Assembly (NCBI GenBank): GCA_028824125.1
Contig: JAPPES010000005.1
Span: 6,228 to 70,227 of the forward strand
From: Candidatus Poribacteria bacterium
GTDB taxonomy: Bacteria; Poribacteria; WGA-4E; WGA-3G
DNA length: 64,000 nucleotides
Direction: 5' to 3'
Shown here: one piece after another, positions 44,601-53,765 of the stretch
How positions within the stretch are numbered: position 1 is the stretch's first letter
Layout of the letters: every line of letters starts with the position of its first letter
Position numbers and translations under genes: made by a program
Notes under the pieces: generated by a model
The model's database searches: none
What the model was told of the DNA's origin: nothing
What the model saw: only the letters and a program-made list of their open reading frames with translations

Positions 44601-45977
44601 ATGGCTTCACTCAAAATAGACTTTGACAAAGGCACCCTTATCCTACAGAACGTCCCAGAGGCACTCCAATCACAGTTACCAGACATCCGCTGGGATGAAC
44701 GCACCTTGACTTTCCGTGCGCCCGCCTACCGTTACCGTCATATTGTCTCACAGCTGCGCGCGCACAACATCCCATACACGGATACAGCACGACAATTCAC
44801 TGTCAAACCTTTTACCAATGAAAAAAACGTATCACCCTATCCCTATCAATCTGAAGCAATTGATGCATGGCATGCTAACAACAAGCGCGGCGTTATCAGC
44901 CTGCCGACAGGTGCAGGTAAGACATTCATCGCGGTTCTGCTCATCGCGGATACGCAACGGCCAACGCTCGTGCATGTGCCGACAATTGATTTGATGCACC
45001 AATGGTACGAAGTGCTAAAAGAACATTTTGGAGAGGAGGTTGGGCTTTACGGTGGTGGACAACACGAATTACAAGACCTCACCGTGACAACATATCAATC
45101 CGCAGTCATGCATGCACCTCACTACGGGAATCGGTTCGGGTTCGCCATTTTTGACGAATGCCACCACCTACCGGGTGACCAATATCAATACGCGGCAATC
45201 AGTAGTATTGCCCCTTTCCGTTTAGGGTTGACAGCTACGCCCGAGCGCGTTGATGGAAAAGAGAGTAGGCTTTATGCGCTTGTGGGTGAATGTTGTTATG
45301 AAGCACAGGTGCAGGAACTTTCTGGGAAAACGCTCTCCGAATATCGTGTCGTTACGATTGCTGTTGATATGGAAGACACGGAACGGATTCAGTATGAAGA
45401 AGCACGCCGAACTTATTTGAACTTCCTTAAGAAAGCACAAATCAACATGGGATCGCCTCGCGGATGGCAAACATTTCTGTGGAAATCCTCACAATCTGAA
45501 GAGGGACGGACTGCTTTCAAAGCGTATCTCACACAGAAGCAGCTCAGTTTCGCCTCCGCCGCAAAACAGGAGTGGGTGTGGAAACTGATTCAACGGCATC
45601 ATGGCGATCGTATCCTTATTTTTACACAAGATAATGACACGGCATATCAGATAGGGACGCGTTTTTTTCTGCCTGTGCTAACGCATCAAACAAAACTGAA
45701 AGAGCGGAACGCCTTTTTGAACGGATTTCGGGATGGCACATTTTCTGTCCTTGTTACCTCCAAAGTGTTGAATGAGGGCGTAGATGTGCCGGAAGCGAAT
45801 GTCGCTATTATTGTTTCAGGGAGTGGGAGTGTGCGTGAGCATGTGCAGCGGTTAGGACGTATCCTCCGCAAACGTGAGGGCAAACAAGCTGTGCTTTACG
45901 AACTTATTTCTAAACAGACCAGCGAACAGTTTGTTAACAAACGGCGAAGACAACACCACGCGTACCAAACAAGGTAG
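44601..45977 (+). CDS. XPB-family SF2 DNA helicase
   Basis: A 458-aa helicase of the XPB/Ssl2 branch of superfamily 2. An N-terminal damage-recognition-like domain (about 1-70) precedes the helicase motifs: Walker A LPTGAGKT, DECHH in place of DEAH, motif III GLTATPERVDG, and motif VI QRLGRILRKREGKQ. XPB unwinds DNA in nucleotide-excision repair (family knowledge). ATG 44601 is chosen because AAAGG precedes it and an XPB-like start is obtained; the frame extends up to 44535. The next gene is a Bax1-type nuclease, the known XPB partner, 53 nt downstream. Confidence 0.88.
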   Translation: MASLKIDFDKGTLILQNVPEALQSQLPDIRWDERTLTFRAPAYRYRHIVSQLRAHNIPYTDTARQFTVKPFTNEKNVSPYPYQSEAIDAWHANNKRGVISLPTGAGKTFIAVLLIADTQRPTLVHVPTIDLMHQWYEVLKEHFGEEVGLYGGGQHELQDLTVTTYQSAVMHAPHYGNRFGFAIFDECHHLPGDQYQYAAISSIAPFRLGLTATPERVDGKESRLYALVGECCYEAQVQELSGKTLSEYRVVTIAVDMEDTERIQYEEARRTYLNFLKKAQINMGSPRGWQTFLWKSSQSEEGRTAFKAYLTQKQLSFASAAKQEWVWKLIQRHHGDRILIFTQDNDTAYQIGTRFFLPVLTHQTKLKERNAFLNGFRDGTFSVLVTSKVLNEGVDVPEANVAIIVSGSGSVREHVQRLGRILRKREGKQAVLYELISKQTSEQFVNKRRRQHHAYQTR

Positions 45978-46030
45978 CAGATACATTATCGGGGTTAAAA
46001 ACCCCTCCTACAGAATAGAATTAGAAGGCT

Positions 46031-47278
46031 ATGCTTACCAAAGACCTACTCCGATACAAAATTCAGAACGGACAGATCTATCCTCAATTTGTAAAACCTA
46101 CTGATAGTCAATTGTTGGCAATTGCCGAACAATTAATTTCTGTCTTTGAAGAATCTACGGATAAAGCACGGTCAACATTATTAGAGGCGAGTAAACATGT
46201 TATTGATAGCACACCAGGCACACCTTTAGTCAAGCGTGGACTTGAAAAACTGCTATTAGATAGAACCGAGTTTGACACTGCACCTAACGAAGAACTGATT
46301 GCGTTTCGGCAAAAACTTTTCACAGAGACGAGTCGCCTGCTTTCACAAGAACAGTTGCAGGATTATGCGGACTACCAGCAGAAAGTCGAACAGATAGTTC
46401 GAAACGAAGGGCTACCAGAGGGAACAGCGTTAGGGGATAGACTCTATGCAGATCTGCCAAGTTGTCAGCCAATTTTGTCTTTCAAAACACTTTCTGCTGA
46501 GCATTTACTGCATCGTTATAACACTGCACAGGTACAAGGCTTGCTTTTGCATTGTAATTCCCTCACTTTAAATCTCACCGATTCCATGACAGCCGAACTG
46601 CGTCAGCTGTTCAAATATCTAAGATTTAACCAACTCCTCTCCACAATTCGGAAAGAGAGAGTAGAAAACGAGGATCTGTTTCAGATTACAGTAGACGGAC
46701 CGCTCAACCTGTTTTACAAAACGAAGCGATACGGCATGAATCTGGCGAACTTTTTTGTTGCCGTGTTGCATCAACCGAAATGGGAACTCACGGCGGAGGT
46801 TCAGTTTCGAAATAAAAGACGTTCTCGGTTATATCTCAATGAATCGTGTGGGATAAAACCGATTTCACAACAATTTCTTGCCTATATTCCTGAAGATATT
46901 CAACTCTTTCAAGAGATGCTCCACAACAAAACAGCTGATTGGCAGATTCATCCAGGTAGCCAGTTTCTACCTTTACCGGGAGATTTCTACTGTTTTCCAG
47001 ATTATCAATTGATGCATACCAGCGGTGTAGAAGTAGCGATTGAATTATTTCATCCGTGGCACCAAGGTCATCTGCTTGCGCGTCTCAACACACTTGCCGA
47101 ACAGACCGATACTCGCCTTATCCTTGGTGTTTCAAAGGAATTGGAGAAAAAACCGATAATCGCGGAGGCATTGGAAGCTTCTACGTATTTCTCAAAGTTC
47201 GGTTTTACTTTCCGCGATGTGCCAACGATGGGGACATTGCTTCCTATTTTGAAATCACTTGTTGACATTGACCGTTAA
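46031..47278 (+). CDS. Bax1-type (DUF790) nuclease partner of XPB
   Basis: A 415-aa protein of the DUF790 family, which in archaea is Bax1, an endonuclease that binds XPB and makes an incision at a DNA bubble. Recognisable features are the N-terminal LLRYKIQNGQIYPQFV, the ARSTLLEASKHV segment and the C-terminal nuclease-like stretch EVAIELFHPWHQGHLLARL. Its placement directly after the XPB gene on the same strand makes a helicase-nuclease operon. The gap holds a short GGGGTTAAAAACCCC palindrome. Confidence 0.85.
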   Translation: MLTKDLLRYKIQNGQIYPQFVKPTDSQLLAIAEQLISVFEESTDKARSTLLEASKHVIDSTPGTPLVKRGLEKLLLDRTEFDTAPNEELIAFRQKLFTETSRLLSQEQLQDYADYQQKVEQIVRNEGLPEGTALGDRLYADLPSCQPILSFKTLSAEHLLHRYNTAQVQGLLLHCNSLTLNLTDSMTAELRQLFKYLRFNQLLSTIRKERVENEDLFQITVDGPLNLFYKTKRYGMNLANFFVAVLHQPKWELTAEVQFRNKRRSRLYLNESCGIKPISQQFLAYIPEDIQLFQEMLHNKTADWQIHPGSQFLPLPGDFYCFPDYQLMHTSGVEVAIELFHPWHQGHLLARLNTLAEQTDTRLILGVSKELEKKPIIAEALEASTYFSKFGFTFRDVPTMGTLLPILKSLVDIDR

Positions 47279-47367
47279 GCAGATACAGAACCCAATCTAA
47301 AACAGTTGTAATCGGTCTTGATTAACACCCTGGATTTTGGTACAATAAATCCAAGTTGCTACTATGT

Positions 47368-47390
47368 AGCACAATCTATTAGATTGTGCT
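47368..47390. repeat. Short perfect palindrome between Bax1 and the AAA ATPase gene
   Basis: AGCACAATCTA, a single T, and TAGATTGTGCT. It is followed by a partial third copy (CACAATCTAAATTGTACGG). The remaining 47279-47533 region shows no gene. Confidence 0.55.
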
Positions 47391-47533
47391 TGTGCGGACA
47401 CAATCTAAATTGTACGGAATCTTGCGAAAGATGGATTATTCTCTATAAAAAACGGTGTTTGCAGGTCTAAAATCTTATAGATGGCAATTTGAGTTACAAT
47501 AAAGGCGAACAGTGCCGATGATCAGGAAAGAAA

Positions 47534-49117
47534 ATGAGATATTTTGAAACCCGGGGCCCCGTCAATCCACAGAAGAATTACGTCGTTTCACGCTCAGAAG
47601 CGACCGCTGATTTCATTGAACGCATCAAAAATGGCAGATATATCGTTCTTTATGCGCCGCGTCAGACTGGCAAAACTACCTTTTTCCGTCGCGCGCTTGA
47701 CACGCTTTCAACAGAAGATCCGAACTACTTCCCAATTCAATTAGATTTCCAAATACTGCGCAACCTTTCTCCTAATGTTTTTTACGAACGGTTCTATGAG
47801 CTGGTCCGTGGTCAAATAGAAACTGTTTTACGCCAGCGTGGAAAGAACGCATCCGAGGAACTAACGCAATTTTTGGAGCATACACAACTTACCGACTCTT
47901 TTTCAATGCTGCAATTCTTTAAACAGCTTGAAAATTTACTTGGAAATTCACATGTTGTGGTTCTTATAGACGAATTCGATGGCATTCCAGAAACAGTTGT
48001 CAGTGATTTTCTCTATACGCTACGTCACATCTATCTTTCTAATGAACTTCATTGCCCATATAGTGTCGGCATCGTCGGTGTCAAAAGTATTACGCAGTTA
48101 AACTATGACCGATCAATTTCGCCATTCAATATCCAAGATGATTTCAACTTATCTAATTTCACGCTTGAACAAGTGCAGGAACTGCTATCGCAGTATACCG
48201 AAGAAGCTGGACAAACTTTCAACCCAGAAGTAATTGAAATGTTGCATAGACAGACAGGCGGGCAACCCTTTCTCGTTAATCGGTTTGCACAGATTCTTAC
48301 AGAGGAATCAGATATCCCGAAAACCGAGCCAATTCGTATGGAACACTTTCTAACGGCACACACAAAAATCGTTCAAGAAGGGAATGTCAACATTCAGCAT
48401 CTGATTACCAATGTCCGTAGAGAACCGCGCTTTAGAAGCATCCTCATGAAGATCGCTGCTTATGAGGGCGGGGTGGCCTTCAATCCCTACGATGACGTCA
48501 TGAATGAACTTGCCATTTATGGTGTCATCACAAAAGGCACAGGTAACTTGTGTGAGATTGTCAACCCAATTTATCAGCAGTGCATCTTGCTGACATTTAG
48601 ACCGCTATTTAATGGACTTGAACACGATTACTTTCCAGAAGACACCGATTTTGAGGATTACCTTACCCCTACTGGACATATTGATTTAGAACGGCTCCTT
48701 GATAATTTCAGCAACTTTATCGCTCGCGTCGGCTTTCGGATACTCCAAGTGCCAGACACACCACAAGAATTCGTCGGGCAGGACCTACTTTACACCTACC
48801 TTGACCAGTTTGTCAGAATTGTACGCGGTGCCATGTATCTTGAAGTGCAAACAGGACGTGGCAGAATCGATCTCGTGATCTTTCACAGTGGACGGAAATA
48901 TATTGTGGAAACAAAGATATGGGAAGGTGAAAAACGTTATCAAGCAGGTAAAAAACAACTTATGACATATCTCAAATTAGAACAAGCAGTAGAAGGTTAC
49001 TACGTTGTCTTTGATCATCGCGAGAACCCTACGCCACTCGTTGAATCAGAAACAGAGGGAGATGTGAGGATACGTAGTTACGTGATCCCTGTAATACAGG
49101 AACGCCCTTCATCATGA
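47534..49117 (+). CDS. AAA ATPase fused to a PD-(D/E)XK nuclease-like domain
   Basis: A 527-aa two-part protein. The N-terminal AAA-like ATPase domain has Walker A APRQTGKTT (about 41-49) and Walker B VVVLIDEFDGI (about 141-151). A C-terminal domain (about 430-510) has EVQTGRGRIDLVIFHSGRKY followed by IVETKIWEG, the D-x(n)-E-x-K pattern of restriction-like nucleases. Such proteins occur widely in uncultured bacteria and are often linked to mobile elements or defence; the role is not established. It follows the XPB-Bax1 pair on the same strand. Confidence 0.8.
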   Translation: MRYFETRGPVNPQKNYVVSRSEATADFIERIKNGRYIVLYAPRQTGKTTFFRRALDTLSTEDPNYFPIQLDFQILRNLSPNVFYERFYELVRGQIETVLRQRGKNASEELTQFLEHTQLTDSFSMLQFFKQLENLLGNSHVVVLIDEFDGIPETVVSDFLYTLRHIYLSNELHCPYSVGIVGVKSITQLNYDRSISPFNIQDDFNLSNFTLEQVQELLSQYTEEAGQTFNPEVIEMLHRQTGGQPFLVNRFAQILTEESDIPKTEPIRMEHFLTAHTKIVQEGNVNIQHLITNVRREPRFRSILMKIAAYEGGVAFNPYDDVMNELAIYGVITKGTGNLCEIVNPIYQQCILLTFRPLFNGLEHDYFPEDTDFEDYLTPTGHIDLERLLDNFSNFIARVGFRILQVPDTPQEFVGQDLLYTYLDQFVRIVRGAMYLEVQTGRGRIDLVIFHSGRKYIVETKIWEGEKRYQAGKKQLMTYLKLEQAVEGYYVVFDHRENPTPLVESETEGDVRIRSYVIPVIQERPSS

Positions 49118-49219
49118 TTTTGGTAGATTCAGGAATCTTCTTGTCAAAATTATAAGAGTCTGTTAGTATTTCTACACAGATGCTTGACCTTTATACATCA
49201 AAATAAATAGGAGACGGAC

Positions 49220-49642
49220 ATGGCAATATTTTTACATACACGGGTTCGCGTCAGCGACCTTGATCATTCTATTAAATGGTATTGTGACCATCTGGGATTC
49301 AAAGTTTTGAGTCGAAGCGATAAATCCCCTGCGGGCAACCAAATCGTGCATCTTGAACTTCCGGGCAATGCTCACACTTTGGAGTTAACCTATTCACCCG
49401 ATTTTGATCTACAGGTACAGGAAGACTTGATGCATTTCGCTATCGGTGTTCCCGATATTGTCGAATTTTGCGATGGCTTGGAGAAAGCAGGATTGGAGAT
49501 TTGGCCAGATGAATGGCGCAAGCAATTTACCTCCGGTGGAATGAAGATGGCTTTTATCACCGATCCAGACGGTTATGAAGTTGAACTGTTGGAACGCAAA
49601 GACACTTCAGGGGATCCGCTTGATGTTCTTGAAGAATCTTAA
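49220..49642 (+). CDS. VOC-superfamily (glyoxalase-like) protein
   Basis: A 140-aa protein with two beta-alpha-beta-beta-beta modules. Potential metal ligands are H6 (FLHTRVRV), an acidic residue in the LELPGN/TLELTY strand, His in LMHFAIGV, and Glu in YEVELLE, the same arrangement as lactoylglutathione lyase. The substrate could be methylglyoxal-glutathione or something else. AGGAGA lies 5 nt before the ATG. Confidence 0.85.
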   Translation: MAIFLHTRVRVSDLDHSIKWYCDHLGFKVLSRSDKSPAGNQIVHLELPGNAHTLELTYSPDFDLQVQEDLMHFAIGVPDIVEFCDGLEKAGLEIWPDEWRKQFTSGGMKMAFITDPDGYEVELLERKDTSGDPLDVLEES

Positions 49643-49683
49643 TCTGTGGTGAAATATTAACATCCGCTGGATAGGCGCGCTTT

Positions 49684-49796
49684 GATGAGGTTTAAGTTTT
49701 TAACTCGGTAATTTTTTGTCCGCGCAAGGCAGGTGTACCCTTTGCTGGCGAGGTTTCCTAACCTCGCTAAAGGACCGAATTTATTTTAATCTTCAT
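49684..49796. mobile_element. Short type B element inserted in a palindrome
   Basis: Left end GATGAGGTTTAAG with ACTCGGTAATTTTTTGTCC; right end GGACCGAATTTATTTTAATC and TTCAT. Between them lies the GCTGGCGAGGTTTCCTAACC hairpin family. The flanks GGCGCGCTTT (49674-49683) and GTAAGCGCGCC (49797-49807) join into one palindrome. This is the same insertion geometry as at 37264, in a different palindrome allele. Confidence 0.75.
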
Positions 49797-49822
49797 GTAA
49801 GCGCGCCGTTGAAAACAAAGTT

Positions 49823-50638
49823 TTAGACATAAGGCCAGAACTGGTTCCACGCTGTCATCCAATCCTTTGCACGGCTCTCAGCGGTGACAGGTCCTGTTAT
49901 TTCAACGCCGGGTCGTCCTTTGAAGTCTGCAAGTTTATCTACACTTGAGACTTCAATTTTGATTGTTGTGGGTTGAGCAGGTAGGTATGGTCGCACCTTT
50001 GTTAAATCCGAAAGCGCGTCTTTAGTGGCGTCTTCTATCATCTGGCGGGCACGTATGGGCGGGATATGTCTTGCGCTGTATCGACTGAGTCCTTTCTTAA
50101 CAGCTACTGTCGGCAAGTTATCCCCGAGCAGTTCTTTGGCTTCTCTACACACTGCTGTATCGCCTGTAACAAGCGCGATAGGAACACCATAGTGTCCGTT
50201 GAGTGCCGCGTTTACGCCGGTTTCTCCAACGAGATCGTCATTGAACCAAAGATTCCGGTATCGAACGGTAGAAATAGTATGACACAACACACCATCGGGG
50301 GTGCCACTTCGGGCATGCATCCCGATGAGCAAACACGCGTCACATCCATCTTTCCACATGTCGTCAAACCGTCCCCATCCATGATGTGCCACCCATTCAC
50401 AATCTGGATGTATTTTGTCTGGAATAAGCGAATTAAATGTCCAGCCTTGTCCGGCGCCGTGGCAATCCACAACGACGATCTCCGTTGCGCCAGCGGCTTT
50501 AGCACCGCGTACAGCAGCGTTAATTTCTTCAGTGTAGAGGAGTCTGCCCTCTTCAAACATTGCAGCACCACCATCAACCTGATCCCACACAACGATGCCG
50601 CTTACGCCCTCCATATCGGACATAATCAATACTCTCAC
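49823..50638 (-). CDS. M55-family D-aminopeptidase (DppA-like)
   Basis: A 271-aa zinc aminopeptidase of the DppA fold, releasing D-amino acids (D-Ala) from peptides. Family marks: MSDMEGVSGIV at the N-terminus, the DCHGAGQGW region with DCHG ligand residues, HHGWGRFDDMW, LLIGMHARSGTPDGVLCHT, and VGETGVNAALNGHYGVP. The start is set at GTG 50638 because AAGAGGTGA lies 9 nt upstream; the annotated frame could extend to 50692. It suggests use of peptidoglycan-derived or other D-peptides. It is divergent from the MATE gene. Confidence 0.85.
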   Translation of the reverse strand: MRVLIMSDMEGVSGIVVWDQVDGGAAMFEEGRLLYTEEINAAVRGAKAAGATEIVVVDCHGAGQGWTFNSLIPDKIHPDCEWVAHHGWGRFDDMWKDGCDACLLIGMHARSGTPDGVLCHTISTVRYRNLWFNDDLVGETGVNAALNGHYGVPIALVTGDTAVCREAKELLGDNLPTVAVKKGLSRYSARHIPPIRARQMIEDATKDALSDLTKVRPYLPAQPTTIKIEVSSVDKLADFKGRPGVEITGPVTAESRAKDWMTAWNQFWPYV

Positions 50639-50780
50639 TATATGATTCACCTCTTTTTTTAAGATTGTGTGTTTTGTTTGAGTATAAATCAATCGCTTTT
50701 TAAATTCAAGGGTAAATTTAGATCACCAAAGTTAGGAGCGGTGACAAGGAAATTGCCTACAGCATAGCAGTAAGGATGTA

Positions 50781-52169
50781 ATGAATAAAACACAGGGTGA
50801 TTTAACTCAAGGTAATCTTCTCCGCCATCTGTTACAACTTGCAGTGCCGATAACGTTTGGTTATATTCTTCAAGACGCGTTCAATATCGTTGATATGATT
50901 TTTGTTGGCAGATTAGGACCTGCTGCAATCGCAGCCGTTGGTGTGAGCGGTAATTTGCTCCGGTTAATTGCAGTTTTTTCTCTCGGTATTTCAACAGGCG
51001 CGGGGATTATGGTGGCGCAGTATCTTGGCGCAAGAAATCACGCCCAAGCCGGATACGTAGCGATGCAGGCTATCCTACTTGCTTTTTTCTTTGCTATCGG
51101 CATCGGTATTGTTGGCTACCCATTAGCAGAATTTGGTTTGCGCGCTGTCCGAACAATAGACTCAGATGTGATACAGTTCGGCATAACTTACATGCAAATA
51201 ATACTTGTCGGCATCAGCACAATGTTTTTGTCAATGACGCTCAGCTCAATCTTCCGGGCAGGCGGCGATGCCGTCACGCCGATGGTTGTGTTAATTTTAT
51301 CCACACTGATTAACATTGTACTTGACCCATTGTTAATCTTTGGACTTTGGAAATTCCCGAAATTAGGTGTAGCAGGTTCAGCGTATGCAACGCTCATCGG
51401 CAGAGGGGTCGGTGTCATTATTCTACTTTTTCTATGTTTCAGTGGACGCGCGCCAATATCGTTACGAAACGTCCAATTTCGCGCAGACCTCGTAGAAATG
51501 CTTGACATTTTAAGGTTAGGCGTTTATAGTTCTATGCAAGGGTTCTGGCGGCATTTATCTCGTCTCGGTTTCCTTTGGGTGTTAGGTCCTTACGGTAAAA
51601 ATGTAGTTGCTGCCTATACGGTTTGCATGCGCCTCCGAATATTCGTTATGAACCCCGGTTTTGGCATTGCGAATGCTGTTGCACCTGTGGTCGGGCAGAA
51701 TTTAGGCGCGAACCAGATAGAAAGAGCAGAAAAATCAACCCGGATGGGAAATATATTAGGCACAACGGTCATGGCGGGTATTGGCGCACTATTTCTCATC
51801 TTTCCGCAGATATTTATTCAAATTTTCTCTAATGACGCAGAAGTTATAAAAATTGGATCCGTTTACCTACAGTTTCTGTCGCTCACATTTGGATTTATAG
51901 CGTTTTCTTTAGTGTTAGGCAAGGCACTTAACGGTGCTGGTGATACCTTTTCACCGATGATTATCACGCTCGCTGCCCAGATGGGAGTAGGCTTGGGACT
52001 TGTTATTCTATTATCACACTTTATCGGATTAAAAGGGGTTTGGATCGGAATTGCTCTTTCAAATGTGGTACAAGGTGCCGCCATGTGGCTTTGGTACCGC
52101 ACCGGCAGATGGAAAACAATAAAGATTATTAAAAATGGTAGTAAAAGTCCTACCAGAAAGGTAGTTTGA
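50781..52169 (+). CDS. MATE-family multidrug/metabolite exporter
   Basis: A 462-aa inner-membrane antiporter with about 12 helices. Conserved elements are VPITFGYILQDAFNIVDMIFVGRLG near the N-terminus, MVAQYLGARNH, and FRAGGDAVTP then the repeated NLGANQIERAEKSTR in the second half. It exports cationic compounds or metabolites with Na+ or H+ exchange. It is coupled to the next gene: one base separates the TGA stop from the ATG of the sulfurtransferase. Confidence 0.92.
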   Translation: MNKTQGDLTQGNLLRHLLQLAVPITFGYILQDAFNIVDMIFVGRLGPAAIAAVGVSGNLLRLIAVFSLGISTGAGIMVAQYLGARNHAQAGYVAMQAILLAFFFAIGIGIVGYPLAEFGLRAVRTIDSDVIQFGITYMQIILVGISTMFLSMTLSSIFRAGGDAVTPMVVLILSTLINIVLDPLLIFGLWKFPKLGVAGSAYATLIGRGVGVIILLFLCFSGRAPISLRNVQFRADLVEMLDILRLGVYSSMQGFWRHLSRLGFLWVLGPYGKNVVAAYTVCMRLRIFVMNPGFGIANAVAPVVGQNLGANQIERAEKSTRMGNILGTTVMAGIGALFLIFPQIFIQIFSNDAEVIKIGSVYLQFLSLTFGFIAFSLVLGKALNGAGDTFSPMIITLAAQMGVGLGLVILLSHFIGLKGVWIGIALSNVVQGAAMWLWYRTGRWKTIKIIKNGSKSPTRKVV

Positions 52170-52170
52170 A

Positions 52171-53007
52171 ATGGCGTACAAAGGTTATGCAAATCCTCAA
52201 CTCGTAATTTCAGTTGAGGAATTGAAAAGCAATCTTGATGATGAATCGTATTGTATCGTTGATACGCGTCCAACGCATGAATATATAAGCGGACATATTC
52301 CAGGGGCGCTTCACCTTGATCTGTTCGGCTTGAGCCTCATCAACACTCGGAAAGAGATGTTTGACACTTTTATGTGGATGATAGCGTACCTGTTCCAACA
52401 AAGAGGTCTTGATCCAGCAAAAACAATTATATGGTATGAAGATATTTCAGGGACGAAGGCATCTCGCGGTCTCTGGTTTTGCGAGTATTTGGGACATTCC
52501 AAAACCCGTGTGTTAGATGGTGGGTATAAAGCATGGATAGCAGCAGGCGGACCGGTCAGTACAGAAGGCGTAGTACCCCCCAACGTATCGGAATTTCCGA
52601 TAGAAGCAAAGCATGAAACGCACATGGATGCGGATATGATTCATGCCTCACTAAACCAAGAAGATTTCATTCCTTTGGACACACGCACAGATGATGAACA
52701 CTACGGTAGAGTCGCCCGCGCAGAACGCGCAGGTGCAATTCCAAGTTCAATTCATATAGAATGGGTCAACAACCTTGATGAAACTGGTGCATTCAAACCT
52801 GCTGATAAACTCCGAGAGATGTATGCTGCAGCAGGCATCACACCGGAAAAGCAGGTAATGTGTTACTGACAGGGTGGGTACCGTTCTTCCCAAACCTATT
52901 TGGCGTTGCGGCTTATCGGTTATACGAGGGTAAGCAACTACATCGGGTCTTGGAAAGAATGGGGAGACCGGCTGGATTTGCCGGTTGAAATTCCTGAGGA
53001 AGGCTAA
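52171..53007 (+). CDS. Selenocysteine rhodanese-type sulfurtransferase
   Basis: A two-domain rhodanese (thiosulfate/3-mercaptopyruvate sulfurtransferase type), 278 aa when the in-frame TGA at 52867-52869 is read as Sec at residue 233. Domain 1 (about 1-135) starts VEELKSNLDDESYCIVDTRP and has an inactive-type loop. Domain 2 ends PEKQVMCY-U-QGGYRSSQTY, then LALRLIGY and GSWKEWG, terminating with TAA at 53005. In ordinary rhodaneses the residue before QGG is the catalytic Cys, so UGA falls exactly on the nucleophile. The 46 codons after it are conserved and in frame. The ATG lies one base after the MATE stop, with AAAGG upstream. Confidence 0.85.
52867..52912 (+). promoter_or_regulatory. UGA Sec codon and possible SECIS hairpin of the rhodanese
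   Basis: A 5-bp perfect stem CCAAA/TTTGG with loop CCTA (52890-52903) begins 20 nt after the UGA. Its distance suits bacterial SECIS elements, but the loop lacks the usual conserved G, so the exact structure is unproven. GGG/CCC (52877-52879 with 52889-52891) is an alternative pairing. Confidence 0.4.
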
Positions 53008-53016
53008 TTGGAACAA

Positions 53017-53754
53017 TTATGAAAATGTTTCCACAAATTTAATGCAGATATCAGACACCGCCTCCGGATATTCATGTGGTAGATAGTGTCCTGCATTAGG
53101 TACCCATATTACCTTAATATTGGGGTTAGGTGGGATGCGTAACTTCTGCTCCGTCAATTTATTCTTACCCATCTCACCAAATACCTCATAGATAGGAATG
53201 CATGCCTGTTTAAGATAAACATAAGCGTCAAAATCTTGGACAGATGTCCAAAAACTTTCCCAGACATTCGGTTTAAAGCGGTTCCGTGTCTTTTCAGCTT
53301 TCTGCTGAATACTTGTCCTTTCTGTTTGGGAGAGCGCACCGTAAAACCTGCCTGTGTCAAAAGCACTACCAGCAGATGAAAGACTTGTCCACCCCTCAAG
53401 CAAAACAAGTCCAGCAACACAAGATGAACGTTTTGCCACTTCCATTGCAACCATACCACCAAGGCTATGCCCAACGAGTATTACTTCCTGAATCCCGATT
53501 GAATTGACAAGGTGTAGAACATCGTTAGCAAGGTGAGTTAATGTAAACGGTTCAGTGGGGACACTGCTCTGCCCATGTCCACGAAAATCAAACGTAATCA
53601 AACGTTGGTTCTGTGGTAATTTCTCAGTTACAGATGTCCAATCCGCTGAATCACATCCTGTCCCATGCAAGAAAAGCAAAGACTTACCTGAACCACCAGT
53701 ATCCGAGTAAGCCATTTCTCCCCAATCTGTGGTAAGGGTTGTTGCGCTTGCCAT
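53017..53754 (-). CDS. Alpha/beta hydrolase
   Basis: A 245-aa alpha/beta-fold hydrolase. Oxyanion-hole region LLFLHGTGCDSADW, nucleophile elbow VGHSLGGM (Ser), acid region in YEVFGEMGKN, and catalytic His in NAGHYLPHEYPEAV are all present. Substrate unknown; the family includes esterases, C-C hydrolases and dehalogenases. It begins 11 nt after moeA on the same strand, so it is probably cotranscribed. It converges on the rhodanese gene. Confidence 0.87.
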   Translation of the reverse strand: MASATTLTTDWGEMAYSDTGGSGKSLLFLHGTGCDSADWTSVTEKLPQNQRLITFDFRGHGQSSVPTEPFTLTHLANDVLHLVNSIGIQEVILVGHSLGGMVAMEVAKRSSCVAGLVLLEGWTSLSSAGSAFDTGRFYGALSQTERTSIQQKAEKTRNRFKPNVWESFWTSVQDFDAYVYLKQACIPIYEVFGEMGKNKLTEQKLRIPPNPNIKVIWVPNAGHYLPHEYPEAVSDICIKFVETFS

Positions 53755-53765
53755 AGCAGTCTTAT

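Noticed and set aside
52867-52869. Ordinary stop ending the rhodanese at 232 aa
   Set aside because: The next 46 codons encode the conserved end of the rhodanese domain in frame, and the stop replaces the catalytic Cys.
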